Below, in pieces: positions 8,508 to 16,162 of a stretch of 64,000 nt of DNA. The notes beneath the pieces are model-generated. The model searched no databases, had not been told where the DNA came from, and saw only the letters and a program-made list of their open reading frames with translations. The translations under genes were made by a program, and so were the position numbers. Every line of letters starts with the position of its first letter. The stretch's first letter is position 1. The stretch is from Streptomyces sp. WMMB 322 (GTDB lineage: Bacteria; Actinomycetota; Actinomycetes; Streptomycetales; Streptomycetaceae), in contig NZ_FMHI01000001.1 of assembly GCF_900090145.1 (NCBI RefSeq), forward strand, positions 1 to 64,000, read 5' to 3'.

Positions 8508-8948
8508 TTACTCCGCGGCGCCGAGGTGGACGCGGCCCGAATCGTCCACGGACCAGCCGGGGTTGTAGCAGATCTCCCAGATCACGCCGTTGGGGTCGGC
8601 GACATGGCCGTGGTAGCCGTTGAAGACCGGGACCGGTCGCGGGGACTTGACCAGGCGTGCGCCGGCAGCGACGGCCGCGTTCACGACGCTGTCCACCGCT
8701 TCCCGGCTGTCGACGTTGTGGGCCAGCGTCACGCCCGACGTGCTGGTGTCGGGCACCGCGCCGGCGATGTCCTCGCGGAACTTCTCGGCGTCGAAGAACC
8801 CGAGCACGAGCCCGGGGCCGGTCTGGAAGAAGATGATCTCCTCCGGCACGTCGGCGAGCGGTTCCCAGCCGAGGCCGTCGCGGTAGAAGCGGCGAGCGGC
8901 TTCCAGATCCCGCGTCGCGAGCGTGATGAAGTGGGTGCGCTGGTCCAT
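8508..8948 (-). CDS. VOC family protein (glyoxalase/bleomycin resistance fold)
   Basis: 146 residues with the paired beta-alpha-beta-beta-beta modules of the vicinal oxygen chelate fold: THFITLATRDLEAARRFYRDGLGWEPL at the N-terminus and a second half ending GYHGHVADPNGVIWEICYNPGW. Potential metal ligands are H6 of the first module, E in IIFFQTGPG's region, H in YHGHVADP and E in WEICYN. Family members include glyoxalase I, dioxygenases and antibiotic-binding proteins; substrate not predictable. Start ATG 8948. Confidence 0.8.
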   Translation of the reverse strand: MDQRTHFITLATRDLEAARRFYRDGLGWEPLADVPEEIIFFQTGPGLVLGFFDAEKFREDIAGAVPDTSTSGVTLAHNVDSREAVDSVVNAAVAAGARLVKSPRPVPVFNGYHGHVADPNGVIWEICYNPGWSVDDSGRVHLGAAE

Positions 8949-9189
8949 GCGGTGAGTTTGGCATGATTCGCGCATGTGACAGGACGGTGTCGTCCTGTTC
9001 GTCCTCGGGCGAGGCGCGAAGGCGCTGTGCGGCGGGGCACGAACCGGCCGCGCGTTACCGCGAGTTCACGGCTTGGAAAGGTCGGGCGAGCGCCGCATTC
9101 CCGTGGGCGGGCCGGACGGCCGGCGGGGGCGGGCTTCGTCCACAGGTTGTGGATACCGTGACGCGGTCACGCACTCCGGTCCGGCCCCG

Positions 9190-9834
9190 TCAACGCTTCC
9201 GCACGAGCGTGACTCCGTCGCGCAGCGGAAGCATCACCGACTGGACGCGGCTGTCGGCCGTGATCGTGTCGTTGACCTGGCGGATGGCCCGGTCCGCGGC
9301 GTCCTGCGCCGAGGGGTCGACGACGCGGCCTCCGCGCAGCACGTTGTCCAGGACGATCAGGCCGCCCCGGCGCATCCGCGGAACCAACTCCTCGTAGTAC
9401 GCCGGGTATCCGGTCTTGTCGGCGTCGATGAAGGCGAAGTCGACTGCCTGATCCGTGGGCAGCGCCCGCAGCGTTTCGTCGGCCGGGGCCAGGCGCAGGT
9501 CGATGCGGTCCGTCAGCCCGGCGCGTTCCCAGTACCGGCGGGCCACGGACGTCCACTCCTCGGAGACGTCGCACGCCAGCAGGCGCCCGCCCTCGCTGAG
9601 GCCGCGGGCGATGCAGATGGACGAGTAGCCGGTGAAGACACCCACCTCCACTGCGAGGGAAACCCCGGTCAGTTGGGTCAGCATCGTGAGGAACTCGCCC
9701 TCGTCGTGCGAGATCTGCATCGTCGTGCCCGGAACCAGCTGGTGCGTCTCCTCGACGAGGTCACGGAGTACGTCGTCGGCGGGGGAGGCGTGGGCGAGCA
9801 GGTAGTCCTCGAGGGCGGGGTTGACGATGTCCAT
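9190..9834 (-). CDS. SAM-dependent O-methyltransferase (catechol/caffeoyl-CoA OMT type)
   Basis: 214 residues, the length of methyltransferase family 3. Motif I is AVEVGVFTGYSSICIA (61-76), followed by LACDVSEEW (acidic end of beta 2), VDFAFIDADKTGYPAYYEE (131-149; the DADK aspartates bind the divalent metal and substrate hydroxyls) and GGLIVLDNVLRGGRV (157-171). These enzymes methylate catechol-like diols, often with Mg2+. ATG 9834 has GGAG about 8 bases upstream. It is a single-gene unit; the 240 bases between its stop and the VOC gene hold an inverted TCCACA/TGTGGA pair. Confidence 0.86.
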   Translation of the reverse strand: MDIVNPALEDYLLAHASPADDVLRDLVEETHQLVPGTTMQISHDEGEFLTMLTQLTGVSLAVEVGVFTGYSSICIARGLSEGGRLLACDVSEEWTSVARRYWERAGLTDRIDLRLAPADETLRALPTDQAVDFAFIDADKTGYPAYYEELVPRMRRGGLIVLDNVLRGGRVVDPSAQDAADRAIRQVNDTITADSRVQSVMLPLRDGVTLVRKR

Positions 9835-10222
9835 GCGTCTCCGGAGTTCTGTGACGTGGGTGGTGTGCTGTCGCCGCGGCGAGGCGCTGAAGCGGCACGG
9901 AGGACGGGCTGGAACCGGCGGCAGCTGAGGGGATTGACTGAGGTTCGGGCGGGCCAGGACTTCACCAGTACGGAACGCCGAGTGGCGTCGCACCAAGTGA
10001 CGCTGCCGGATGGTCAGGTGGTGGTGCTGGATCAAGGCGCGGGAAATGCACGGTAGTCGGGGCGGTGCGGAGCTTTCCGGGGTGACCGGGATCACCGTCG
10101 CTGTGGTCGGCGCGCAGAGGCGGGGCCCGTCGCACGGCGCCCGTACGGGCACAGCGGCGGAAGGCATGAACTCGACGTGCCCCGGCGTCCGTTCGCCGTC
10201 AGGGGCCGGCAGACCGGTGCGG
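9835..10222. other. Intergenic region, nothing recognised
   Basis: 388 bases between two minus-strand genes. An open frame continues upstream of the methyltransferase through most of this stretch, but its composition (Pro/His/Arg-rich, no family pattern) and the good ribosome site at 9834 argue that it is not coding. It presumably holds the methyltransferase promoter and the terminator of the small membrane protein gene; no convincing hairpin was found. Confidence 0.35.
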
Positions 10223-10531
10223 TCAAACGGCCATTCCGTAGACGATCGTGAAGAGTGTGCCGAGCGACCCGATGATGAAGACGCCCGTCAGGCCCGCGAC
10301 GATGAGGCCCTTGCCCTGCTCGGCGCTGAAGGTGTCCCGGAGGGCGGTGGCGCCGATGCGCTGCTTCGCCGCGCCCCAGATGGCGATCCCGAGGCAGAGC
10401 AGGATGGCTATGGCCATCACCACCTCGATCATCACCCGGGCCTCGTTGCCCAGCGATCCGAACGGGCCCCAGTCGGGAGCGATTCCGCCGATGATGGTGG
10501 TGATGTCGCCCTTGTCGGCCGCCAGAAACAT
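10223..10531 (-). CDS. Small two-helix membrane protein, pilin/VirB2-like (cmdF-like)
   Basis: 102 residues with two hydrophobic helices (ARVMIEVVMAIAILLCLGIAIWGAA and GLIVAGLTGVFIIGSLGTLFTIVYGMAV) joined by a charged loop (KQRIGATALRDTFSAEQGK). Size, helix-loop-helix topology and location beside the conjugation-like genes suggest a VirB2/TrbC-like subunit, but no cleavable signal peptide is present, so this is an inference. It is the sixth minus-strand member of the S. coelicolor-type cluster yet is separated here from the others by 2.4 kb carrying three unrelated genes. It is divergent from the SLT-NlpC gene 157 bases away. Confidence 0.7.
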   Translation of the reverse strand: MFLAADKGDITTIIGGIAPDWGPFGSLGNEARVMIEVVMAIAILLCLGIAIWGAAKQRIGATALRDTFSAEQGKGLIVAGLTGVFIIGSLGTLFTIVYGMAV

Positions 10532-10688
10532 GGTGAACTCACCGCCCCATGTCGGAGATTGAACCTGCAGTAAGGGAATGAAGGTTGAGTGAGGATACGG
10601 CGCGCGTGTTCGCTACGCCCAATCGGATTCTGTCATGAGTCGGACGGGATGGGCAGTGAACCACGCTGGCATGAGGGATGGTTGAGTA

Positions 10689-11687
10689 GTGCGCGTGCGT
10701 GGTGGTGCGGGTCGCAGGAAGGTCTGGCTGCTGGGAGTCGGCGGCGGGTTAGGGCTGTTCGCCGCCTTCATGGCGCTCCTGGTCGTGGGTACGTATGTGG
10801 CGGCGGCCCATCTGGGCGGCGCCGGACGGGCCGTGGGTCTGGCCAAGGGCGCCGTTCCGACGGCGTACCAGGGCTTGGTGCAGAAGTGGGGCGCGCTGTG
10901 CCCGGCGCTGAACCCGGCGCTGCTGGCCGCGCAGCTCTACCAGGAGAGCGGCTGGCGGACCGATGCCCGCAGCAGCGCGCAGGCGCAGGGCATCGCCCAG
11001 TTCATTCCCGGGACTTGGGCCACTCACGGCATCGACGGCGACGGCGACGGGGACCGTGACGTGTGGGACCCGAAGGATGCGATCCCCTCCGCGGCGAGCT
11101 ACGACTGCAAGCTCGCCTCGTACGTGAAGGACGCCCCCGGCGACCCGACGGAGAACATGCTGGCCGCCTACAACGCCGGTGCGTACGCGGTCATCAAGTA
11201 CGGGGGCGTGCCCCCGTACCGCGAGACGAAGAACTACGTGTCGACCATCCGGAAGATGGAGCAGAGCTTCGCCTCCACCAAGGGCCGCGTCGATCCGTCC
11301 AAGCGCGCGGCGGGGGCCATCTACTACGCGCAGAAGAAGCTGGGCACGCCCTACCTGTGGGGCGGCAACGGGACGCCGGAGCAGGACGGCCGGTTCGACT
11401 GCTCGGGCCTGACGCTGGCGGCGTACCGAAGCGTGGGTGTGCAGCTGCCGCGCGTGGCCAACGACCAGTGGAACAGCGGGCCGCACCCGAAGCGCAACGA
11501 ACTCCTCCCCGGTGACCTGGTCTTCTTCGGCACCGACTTGAACAACTCGCGCTCCATCGACCACGTCGGGATCTACGTCGGCGGGGGCCACATGATCAAT
11601 GCGCCCTACACCGGGGCGAAGATCCGCTTCGACCCCATCGACACCCCGAACTACTTCGGAGCCACGAGGCCGAGCGGCGACGGGTGA
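10689..11687 (+). CDS. Bifunctional lytic transglycosylase (SLT) and NlpC/P60 wall hydrolase
   Basis: 332 residues: basic N-terminus and membrane anchor (KVWLLGVGGGLGLFAAFMALLVVGTYVAA, about 11-40); an SLT domain (about 65-175) with catalytic Glu86 in LYQESGW, AQGIAQFIPGTW and MLAAYNAG; and an NlpC/P60 peptidase (about 207-328) with catalytic Cys238 in RFDCSGLT and His292 in DHVGIYVG. Glycan- and peptide-cleaving domains in one membrane-anchored protein are the architecture of Tn916 Orf14/TcpG, which opens peptidoglycan for a conjugation channel. Placement beside the TcpC-, VirB4- and VirB6-like genes supports that role. GTG start at 10689, with GAGGG about 12 bases upstream. Confidence 0.88.
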   Translation: MRVRGGAGRRKVWLLGVGGGLGLFAAFMALLVVGTYVAAAHLGGAGRAVGLAKGAVPTAYQGLVQKWGALCPALNPALLAAQLYQESGWRTDARSSAQAQGIAQFIPGTWATHGIDGDGDGDRDVWDPKDAIPSAASYDCKLASYVKDAPGDPTENMLAAYNAGAYAVIKYGGVPPYRETKNYVSTIRKMEQSFASTKGRVDPSKRAAGAIYYAQKKLGTPYLWGGNGTPEQDGRFDCSGLTLAAYRSVGVQLPRVANDQWNSGPHPKRNELLPGDLVFFGTDLNNSRSIDHVGIYVGGGHMINAPYTGAKIRFDPIDTPNYFGATRPSGDG

Positions 11688-12004
11688 ACCGACAGGGCTG
11701 ATGTCACGTCACATCACCGCACAAGTGTGCTGCGGGTGGCAGCCGTTGGAGCCGTGAGGGTGGTGTGCGGAATCGTGTAACCATGACAGGACGCTGCGTG
11801 AGGGACACTTCCTGAGCTGGGAAGACCGATCACCCTTCGGTAACAGCCGGGTGATCGTTCGGTAGACCCGGAACGAGCAGTGCGCCAACGGGCGTTCCCT
11901 TGGCAGCGGAAGACACTTCCGCATCAGGGCCACGGGGGTACGGGGCGACGGGGGTCGACGGCGGCACGAGACCACGAGCACAGCAGAGTGAGGTCAGCAT
12001 CACG
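11688..12004. other. Intergenic region with a 9-bp hairpin
   Basis: 317 bases between two plus-strand genes. It contains a perfect stem CGATCACCC (11827-11835)/GGGTGATCG (11849-11857) with a 13-base loop; TTCGGTA occurs in the loop and again just after the right arm. There is no T-run, so it could be a terminator for the wall hydrolase gene or an operator for the phosphatase gene. No additional gene is visible. Confidence 0.4.
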
Positions 12005-12781
12005 ATGGCAGTTTGGGACGACCCTGATGTCGACCTGCTCTATGAGATCAACGGCGTGGCCGAGTCCGCCCCCGGTTGGGCGGACCGTGCGATGGGATTC
12101 GTCGGTGAATACGGCGTCATCGCCGGGCTCGTGCTGCTGGGGCTCCTCGCATGGTGGCGCGTGGCCCGCCGCAGGGAAACGCGCGAGGAGGCGGTCTCCG
12201 CCTTCGCGGGGCTGATGTGGACGCCGCTGGCTGCCGGAATCGCGCTGCTGGTGAACATCCCGATCAGGGAGTTCGTGGAGCGACCCCGTCCGTTCCTCGA
12301 ACACAAGGGCCTCGAAGTGCTCGTGCAGGGCAAGGACGACTACTCGTTCGTCAGCGACCACTCCACGCTGGCCATGGCTCTGGCGGTGGGGATCTTCATG
12401 GTCCACCGGCGCTACGGGCTGCTGGGGATCGTGCTCGCAGTGCTGGCCGGCTTCAGCCGCGTCTACATGGGGGTCCACTACCCGACCGACGTGGTCGGCG
12501 GGCTCGCTCTCGGCGCGGCGATGACGCTGCTGCTGGCCCCGGGCGCGAGTTGGGCACTGACTCCGCTCGCGCGCTCGCTCGCCGGTTCACCGCGCGCGGG
12601 CGCGCTCGTGTGGGTGGGGCCCGGGCGTCGCGCCGAGGACGTGACCTCGGCGCTGCGGGAGGAGCCGGTGGAGCAGCCGGCTGAGGCCCCCTCGGTGGAG
12701 GGTCCGACCGGTGGTTCCGGTGCCGCCGAGCCTGCGAGGCGCTGCCACGGCGGCCCCGATGACAGCGACTTGGCCGCCTAG
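12005..12781 (+). CDS. PAP2 superfamily membrane phosphatase
   Basis: 258 residues. Membrane helices alternate with the three PAP2 motifs: REFVERPRP (motif 1, arginine in place of the usual lysine at its start), SDHST (motif 2; usual form PSGH) and SRVYMGVHYPTDVVGG (motif 3, SR-x5-H-x3-D), which supply the phosphate-binding Arg and the catalytic His pair. Such enzymes dephosphorylate undecaprenyl-PP or lipid phosphates at the outer membrane face. The C-terminal 60 residues are Pro/Glu/Ala-rich and look disordered. I start at ATG 12005, with GAGGTCAGC upstream. Confidence 0.85.
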   Translation: MAVWDDPDVDLLYEINGVAESAPGWADRAMGFVGEYGVIAGLVLLGLLAWWRVARRRETREEAVSAFAGLMWTPLAAGIALLVNIPIREFVERPRPFLEHKGLEVLVQGKDDYSFVSDHSTLAMALAVGIFMVHRRYGLLGIVLAVLAGFSRVYMGVHYPTDVVGGLALGAAMTLLLAPGASWALTPLARSLAGSPRAGALVWVGPGRRAEDVTSALREEPVEQPAEAPSVEGPTGGSGAAEPARRCHGGPDDSDLAA

Positions 12782-12888
12782 CCGGAAGAGCATCGGCCTC
12801 TGCCCCTGCAGCTGCCGCTGCCCCTGCACCTGCTCCTGGGCCCGGACCTGGGCCCGTTCGGATCGTGTTCGGACGGGAGCGCCTCGCG

Positions 12889-13131
12889 TCAGCGGGGGCC
12901 GAGGACGTCTGCTTCTCCGGCTCCCCCGTCCCCCGGTACGCGGTGGCCCGGGTCGCCCTCGAACGACCCGACGTGCTCCTCCCCGTCGGCGCGGGAGGTG
13001 TCCCTCGCGCGGCGGGCCGGCCCGAGCCAGCCGCACGAACAGCGGGCGTGGCAGAAGGCGCCCCGCTCGACCGTCGAGGTGCGGTGTCCTTCCTGCCCGC
13101 GGTCCTCGTCCGGCTCGGCTCGATCTCGCAC
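12889..13131 (-). CDS. Small Cys-rich conserved protein
   Basis: 80 residues starting at GTG 13131. The centre, VERGAFCHARCSCGWLGPARRARDTSRADGEEH, has a compact C-x3-C-x-C cluster (Cys27, Cys31, Cys33) with His28, plus a TRP/ARADAE-like tail; I recall similar short Streptomyces proteins with the phrase YCHARCSCGW-GP-RRSR-AR-DA--H. The Cys/His arrangement suggests metal binding; function unknown. Codon third positions are GC-rich in this frame. The start is uncertain because no clear ribosome site exists. It is convergent with the PAP2 gene and divergent from the lipoprotein gene. Confidence 0.55.
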   Translation of the reverse strand: MRDRAEPDEDRGQEGHRTSTVERGAFCHARCSCGWLGPARRARDTSRADGEEHVGSFEGDPGHRVPGDGGAGEADVLGPR

Positions 13132-13227
13132 CTGCCAACCGTATCCGTCCCCCGTGACGGTCGGCCCCGGCCTGTCGTTAACGGATCGAATCCCGCGGAC
13201 AGGATGCTTGTTGGGGGCCGGCAGACG

Positions 13228-14229
13228 ATGGTTGCGCAGTGGCTGGGGGGCCGCAGGCACGCGTGGGTCACTCTCGTCGCGGCGGTCGCCGTGGGGTCTT
13301 CGCTGCTGCTGACCACAGGGTGCACGGACGACGGCACGGCCGTCGCCAGTGACAGGAACCCGCAGAGTGCGTCCGGTGAACGCGCTCCCTCCGGCCACCC
13401 CTCCGGGACGCGCCTCGGGACGGATGGGCTGCCCCGCCGTCCCGTCCCGTCCGACCCCCGCGAGGCAGTGCGGGAGGCCGCCGAGGCGCTGTCCGAGTAC
13501 GGCACCTCACGGACCCGCACATCCATGTCGATGGCGAGCGGCGGCACCCGTATCGCCGTCGAGGGTGAGGGCCGATTCGACTACGGCAAGGGCGCGGGCA
13601 GGCTCACGGTGCGGCTGCCGGAGGGCACTTCCGGGGCGCGGCCCGGTGAGCGCCGCACCGTCACGGAAATCGTCGTTCCCGGAGCGCTCTACATGAAGAA
13701 CCGGGGTGCCGGCGTGCCTGCGGGGAAGTGGGTGCGTGTGGACACGGACTCGCTCGCCGACGGGAACCTGATCACGGCCGGTGCGACCGACCCTGTGAGC
13801 GCGGCCGAACTGCTGCGCGGCGCACGGCAGGTGACGTACGACGGGAAGACGCGCACGGCCGGCGGCACGGTGCTGCGGCGCTACCGCGGCACGCTCGACC
13901 TGGCAGCCGCCGCGCGGGCGGCGTCCGGACACCGGCGGGAGCAACTGGAGGCGGCGGCGCACGGATTCCCGGAGAGAGTCGTCCCGTTTGACGCTCAGAT
14001 CGATGGGCAGGGGCGCCTTCGGAAGGTTCGGCACCTGTTCACCTTCGCGGGCGGTGCGCCGGGCGGCCGGGAGGGGACGAAGCCCGGTTCCGGAGCGGAT
14101 GCCGGAAGCGGCGCCGGCGGTGGAGTCGCGGTCTCGTCGACAACGTGGTTCTACGGCTACGGCGTTCCCGTGAAGGTCGAGATGCCGGAACCGGACGACA
14201 TCTATGCGGGAAAGATCGCGCCGTTCTAG
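13228..14229 (+). CDS. Secreted lipoprotein (LppX/LpqN-like repeat fold possible)
   Basis: 333 residues. An N-terminal Arg pair and hydrophobic core end in the lipobox LLTTGC, so the mature protein begins at that Cys and is lipid-anchored outside the membrane. The mature part has alternating beta-rich segments (TSMSMASGGTRIAVEGEGRFDYGKGAGRLTVRLPEG, ALYMKNRGAGVPAGKWVRVD, PFDAQIDGQGRLRKVRHLFTF) resembling LppX_LprAFG-type lipoproteins that bind lipids. A Gly/Ala-rich insert lies near the C-terminus. ATG 13228 has GGGGG about 10 bases upstream; ATG 13204 is an alternative. Order matches the lipoprotein SCO4134 as I remember it. Confidence 0.78.
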   Translation: MVAQWLGGRRHAWVTLVAAVAVGSSLLLTTGCTDDGTAVASDRNPQSASGERAPSGHPSGTRLGTDGLPRRPVPSDPREAVREAAEALSEYGTSRTRTSMSMASGGTRIAVEGEGRFDYGKGAGRLTVRLPEGTSGARPGERRTVTEIVVPGALYMKNRGAGVPAGKWVRVDTDSLADGNLITAGATDPVSAAELLRGARQVTYDGKTRTAGGTVLRRYRGTLDLAAAARAASGHRREQLEAAAHGFPERVVPFDAQIDGQGRLRKVRHLFTFAGGAPGGREGTKPGSGADAGSGAGGGVAVSSTTWFYGYGVPVKVEMPEPDDIYAGKIAPF

Positions 14230-14353
14230 GAGTCCTGGACCGGGTTCGCACGGCACGCTCCGCCTGCGGTGACGAGTGCGAAATGGTTCGGAATTGCCAT
14301 GTGCGGAGGGTGCGTCCGTCCCTACTGTGGGGATACATGAGGAGGTGGTGCGT

Positions 14354-14653
14354 GTGCCTGGAGGCGTTCCCGGTGTACCCGGTCGCGGTTCGCGGGGTTC
14401 TGTGGTCCAGGATCACGTGGCCCTCGCCGAGATCGAGCTGTGCGGCGAGTTGATGATCGCTGCCTCGGCGGCGGAGGCCGCCGGCGAGGAGCGGCTGAGC
14501 CTCGCTCGCATCGACGAGGTCCTCGGCACGGTGCCGGGCGAGGCGGACGACGGTGTGTGGAAGGCGGCATCGCGTCCTGCGCCGCGCTGCTCGGCGCCCT
14601 CCAGGTCCGCGCAGCCGGGACGGTCCGCCCAGTCGTCGGGTCAGCGGGGCTGA
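14354..14653 (+). CDS. Small conserved protein of unknown function
   Basis: 99 residues from GTG 14354, chosen because AGGAGG lies 8 bases upstream. The core LAEIELCGELMIAASAAEAAGEERLSLARIDEVLGTVP is a probable two-helix segment that I recognise as recurring in Streptomyces genomes without a known role; the Ser/Gln/Arg-rich tail is low-complexity. An ATG further upstream is in frame but poorly placed. It may follow the lipoprotein gene in one transcript (gap 124 bases). Confidence 0.6.
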   Translation: MPGGVPGVPGRGSRGSVVQDHVALAEIELCGELMIAASAAEAAGEERLSLARIDEVLGTVPGEADDGVWKAASRPAPRCSAPSRSAQPGRSAQSSGQRG

Positions 14654-14773
14654 CAGCCGCGCCGTCCGTGCCTGAGCGGGAATTGAGCTCCGCCGCGATT
14701 GTTCCCTGTGTGATCCGTCACTGAGAGCCGCACGCGCGCGTGCCTTGTCGGTGCCTCCGCACCGCGCTGTCAG

Positions 14774-14827
14774 CTTGCCCTTGCCCTTGCCCTTGCCCTT
14801 GCCCTTGCCCTTGCCCTTGCCCTTGCC
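14774..14827. repeat. Hexanucleotide microsatellite, nine CTTGCC copies
   Basis: Nine perfect, uninterrupted copies of CTTGCC, located in the 231-base gap between the small plus-strand gene and the convergent csoR gene, 58 bases beyond the csoR stop. Perfection over 54 bases suggests recent slippage expansion. Nothing else recognisable lies in 14654-14884. Confidence 0.95.
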
Positions 14828-14884
14828 CCGTTCCGGCCCGGTGCCCGTTCCGTCCGCGCCCGCGTCCGTGCCCCGGTGCCGTGC

Positions 14885-15262
14885 TCAGGTGCGCAGCAGG
14901 CGCGCTATGGCGGCTGTGGCCTCTTCCACCTTGGCGTCCATCTCCGTGCCGCCCTCCTTCGCCGCGTGCGCGACGCAGTGGCGAAGGTGCTCCTCGAGCA
15001 GCTGAAGGGCGAAGGACTGCAGCGCCTTCGTCGATGCGGAGACCTGGGTGAGGACGTCGATGCAGTAGACGTCTTCGTCGACCATGCGCTGCAGGCCGCG
15101 TACTTGGCCCTCGATGCGGCGGAGCCGCTTGAGGTGGGCGTCCTTGTCCTTGCTGTAGCCGTGTTCGCCGGTGGCCGCGTGCGCGGAGCACGGGGTGTCC
15201 GGGCCGGTGCCGCCGAGTGCGTCGGCGGCTCCCGGCAGTCCGGAGGCGCCTGATGTGGTCAT
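14885..15262 (-). CDS. csoR: Copper-sensing transcriptional repressor CsoR
   Basis: 125 residues. After a 35-residue variable tail comes the CsoR/RcnR four-helix domain: KDAHLKRLRRIEGQVRGLQRMVDEDVYCIDVLTQVSASTKALQSFALQLLEEHLRHCVAHA. The Cu(I) ligand set Cys (VYCIDV), His and Cys (EEHLRHC) is complete, which separates CsoR from nickel/cobalt (RcnR) and formaldehyde (FrmR) sensors. Cu(I) binding releases it from operators upstream of copper efflux genes and its own gene. ATG 15262 has GGAGG 5 bases upstream. A matching ATACCC-N5-GGGTAT palindrome is 124 bases upstream. Position agrees with S. lividans/S. coelicolor csoR (SCO4136, recalled). Confidence 0.9.
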   Translation of the reverse strand: MTTSGASGLPGAADALGGTGPDTPCSAHAATGEHGYSKDKDAHLKRLRRIEGQVRGLQRMVDEDVYCIDVLTQVSASTKALQSFALQLLEEHLRHCVAHAAKEGGTEMDAKVEEATAAIARLLRT

Positions 15263-15385
15263 GGGTCCTCCGATGGTCGTCGGGCGGCCCCGGAAAGGGG
15301 TCCGTGAAGGGTGCCGATGGCCGGAAATGTGGGGTCCCTGGGAGCCGGAGCGGGGTGGGACAACTGCCTCGGTACCGGGGAAAAC

Positions 15386-15402
15386 ATACCCCTCATGGGT
15401 AT
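15386..15402. promoter_or_regulatory. Probable CsoR operator
   Basis: ATACCC (15386-15391), 5-base spacer CTCAT, GGGTAT (15397-15402): a perfect 6-bp inverted repeat of the TACCC/GGGTA type bound by actinobacterial CsoR. It lies between divergent csoR and the DUF47-pit genes, upstream of csoR, as expected for autoregulation. Confidence 0.75.
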
Positions 15403-15535
15403 ATCGTAGCGGATTCGGGGAGGGCGCTTCAGGGCACAGGAAGCCATGGGCGACACTGTCTGAGGCCGCCTCGCGGTGGCCGGATGATGTGCTTAGCATC
15501 AGCCACACCGTTTCCGATGCACCCGAGGACCTCCA

Positions 15536-16156
15536 GTGCGCTTTCGTCTGACCCCCAGGGAGACGAGCTTCTACGACATGTTCGCGGCGTCCGCGGACAA
15601 CATCGTCACCGGCTCGAAGCTCCTCATGGAACTGCTCGGGGCGGAGTCCTCCGCTCGCGCAGAGATCGCCGAACGTATGCGGGCGGCGGAACACGCGGGC
15701 GACGATGCGACGCACGCGATCTTCCACCAGCTCAACTCGTCCTTCATCACGCCGTTCGACCGGGAGGACATCTACAAGCTGGCCTCCTCGCTCGACGACA
15801 TCATGGATTACATGGAGGAGGCCGTCGATCTTGTCGTGCTCTACGAGATCGAGGATCTTCCCAAGGGCATCGAGCAGCAGATCGAGGTGCTCGCGCGGGC
15901 CGCGGAGCTGACCGCCGAAGCGATGCCGCACCTGCGCACGATGGATCACCTCACCGAGTACTGGATCGAGGTCAACCGGCTGGAGAACCAGGCCGACCAG
16001 ATCCACCGCAAGCTGCTCGCGTACCTCTTCAACGGCAAGTACGACGCGATGGAAGTCATGAAGCTCAAGCAGGTCGTGGACGTGCTCGAGGAGGCGGCGG
16101 ACGCGTTCGAGCACGTCGCGAACACGGTCGAGACCATCGCGGTCAAGGAGTCCTGA
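15536..16156 (+). CDS. DUF47/PhoU-like regulator of phosphate permease
   Basis: 206 residues, all-helical, of the DUF47 (TIGR00153) family: RETSFYDMFAASADNIVTGSKLL at the start, EHAGDDATHAIFHQLNSSFITPFDREDIYKLASSLDDIMDYMEEA in the middle (PhoU-like metal-binding E/D-rich helix), and NQADQIHRKLLAYLFNGKYDAMEVMKLKQVVDVLEEAADAFEHVANTVETI at the end. DUF47 proteins accompany Pit-type transporters and are thought to modulate them. GTG 15536 with GAGGACC upstream. Six bases separate its stop from pitH2, so the two are co-translated. Confidence 0.9.
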   Translation: MRFRLTPRETSFYDMFAASADNIVTGSKLLMELLGAESSARAEIAERMRAAEHAGDDATHAIFHQLNSSFITPFDREDIYKLASSLDDIMDYMEEAVDLVVLYEIEDLPKGIEQQIEVLARAAELTAEAMPHLRTMDHLTEYWIEVNRLENQADQIHRKLLAYLFNGKYDAMEVMKLKQVVDVLEEAADAFEHVANTVETIAVKES

Positions 16157-16162
16157 CCCCCT

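Noticed and set aside
14774..14827. CRISPR or attachment site
   Set aside because: Simple hexamer repeat without spacers or tRNA nearby.
14718..15191. Gln-Gly repeat protein over the CTTGCC array
   Set aside because: The repeated GQ run is just the microsatellite read in frame; it overlaps csoR out of frame.
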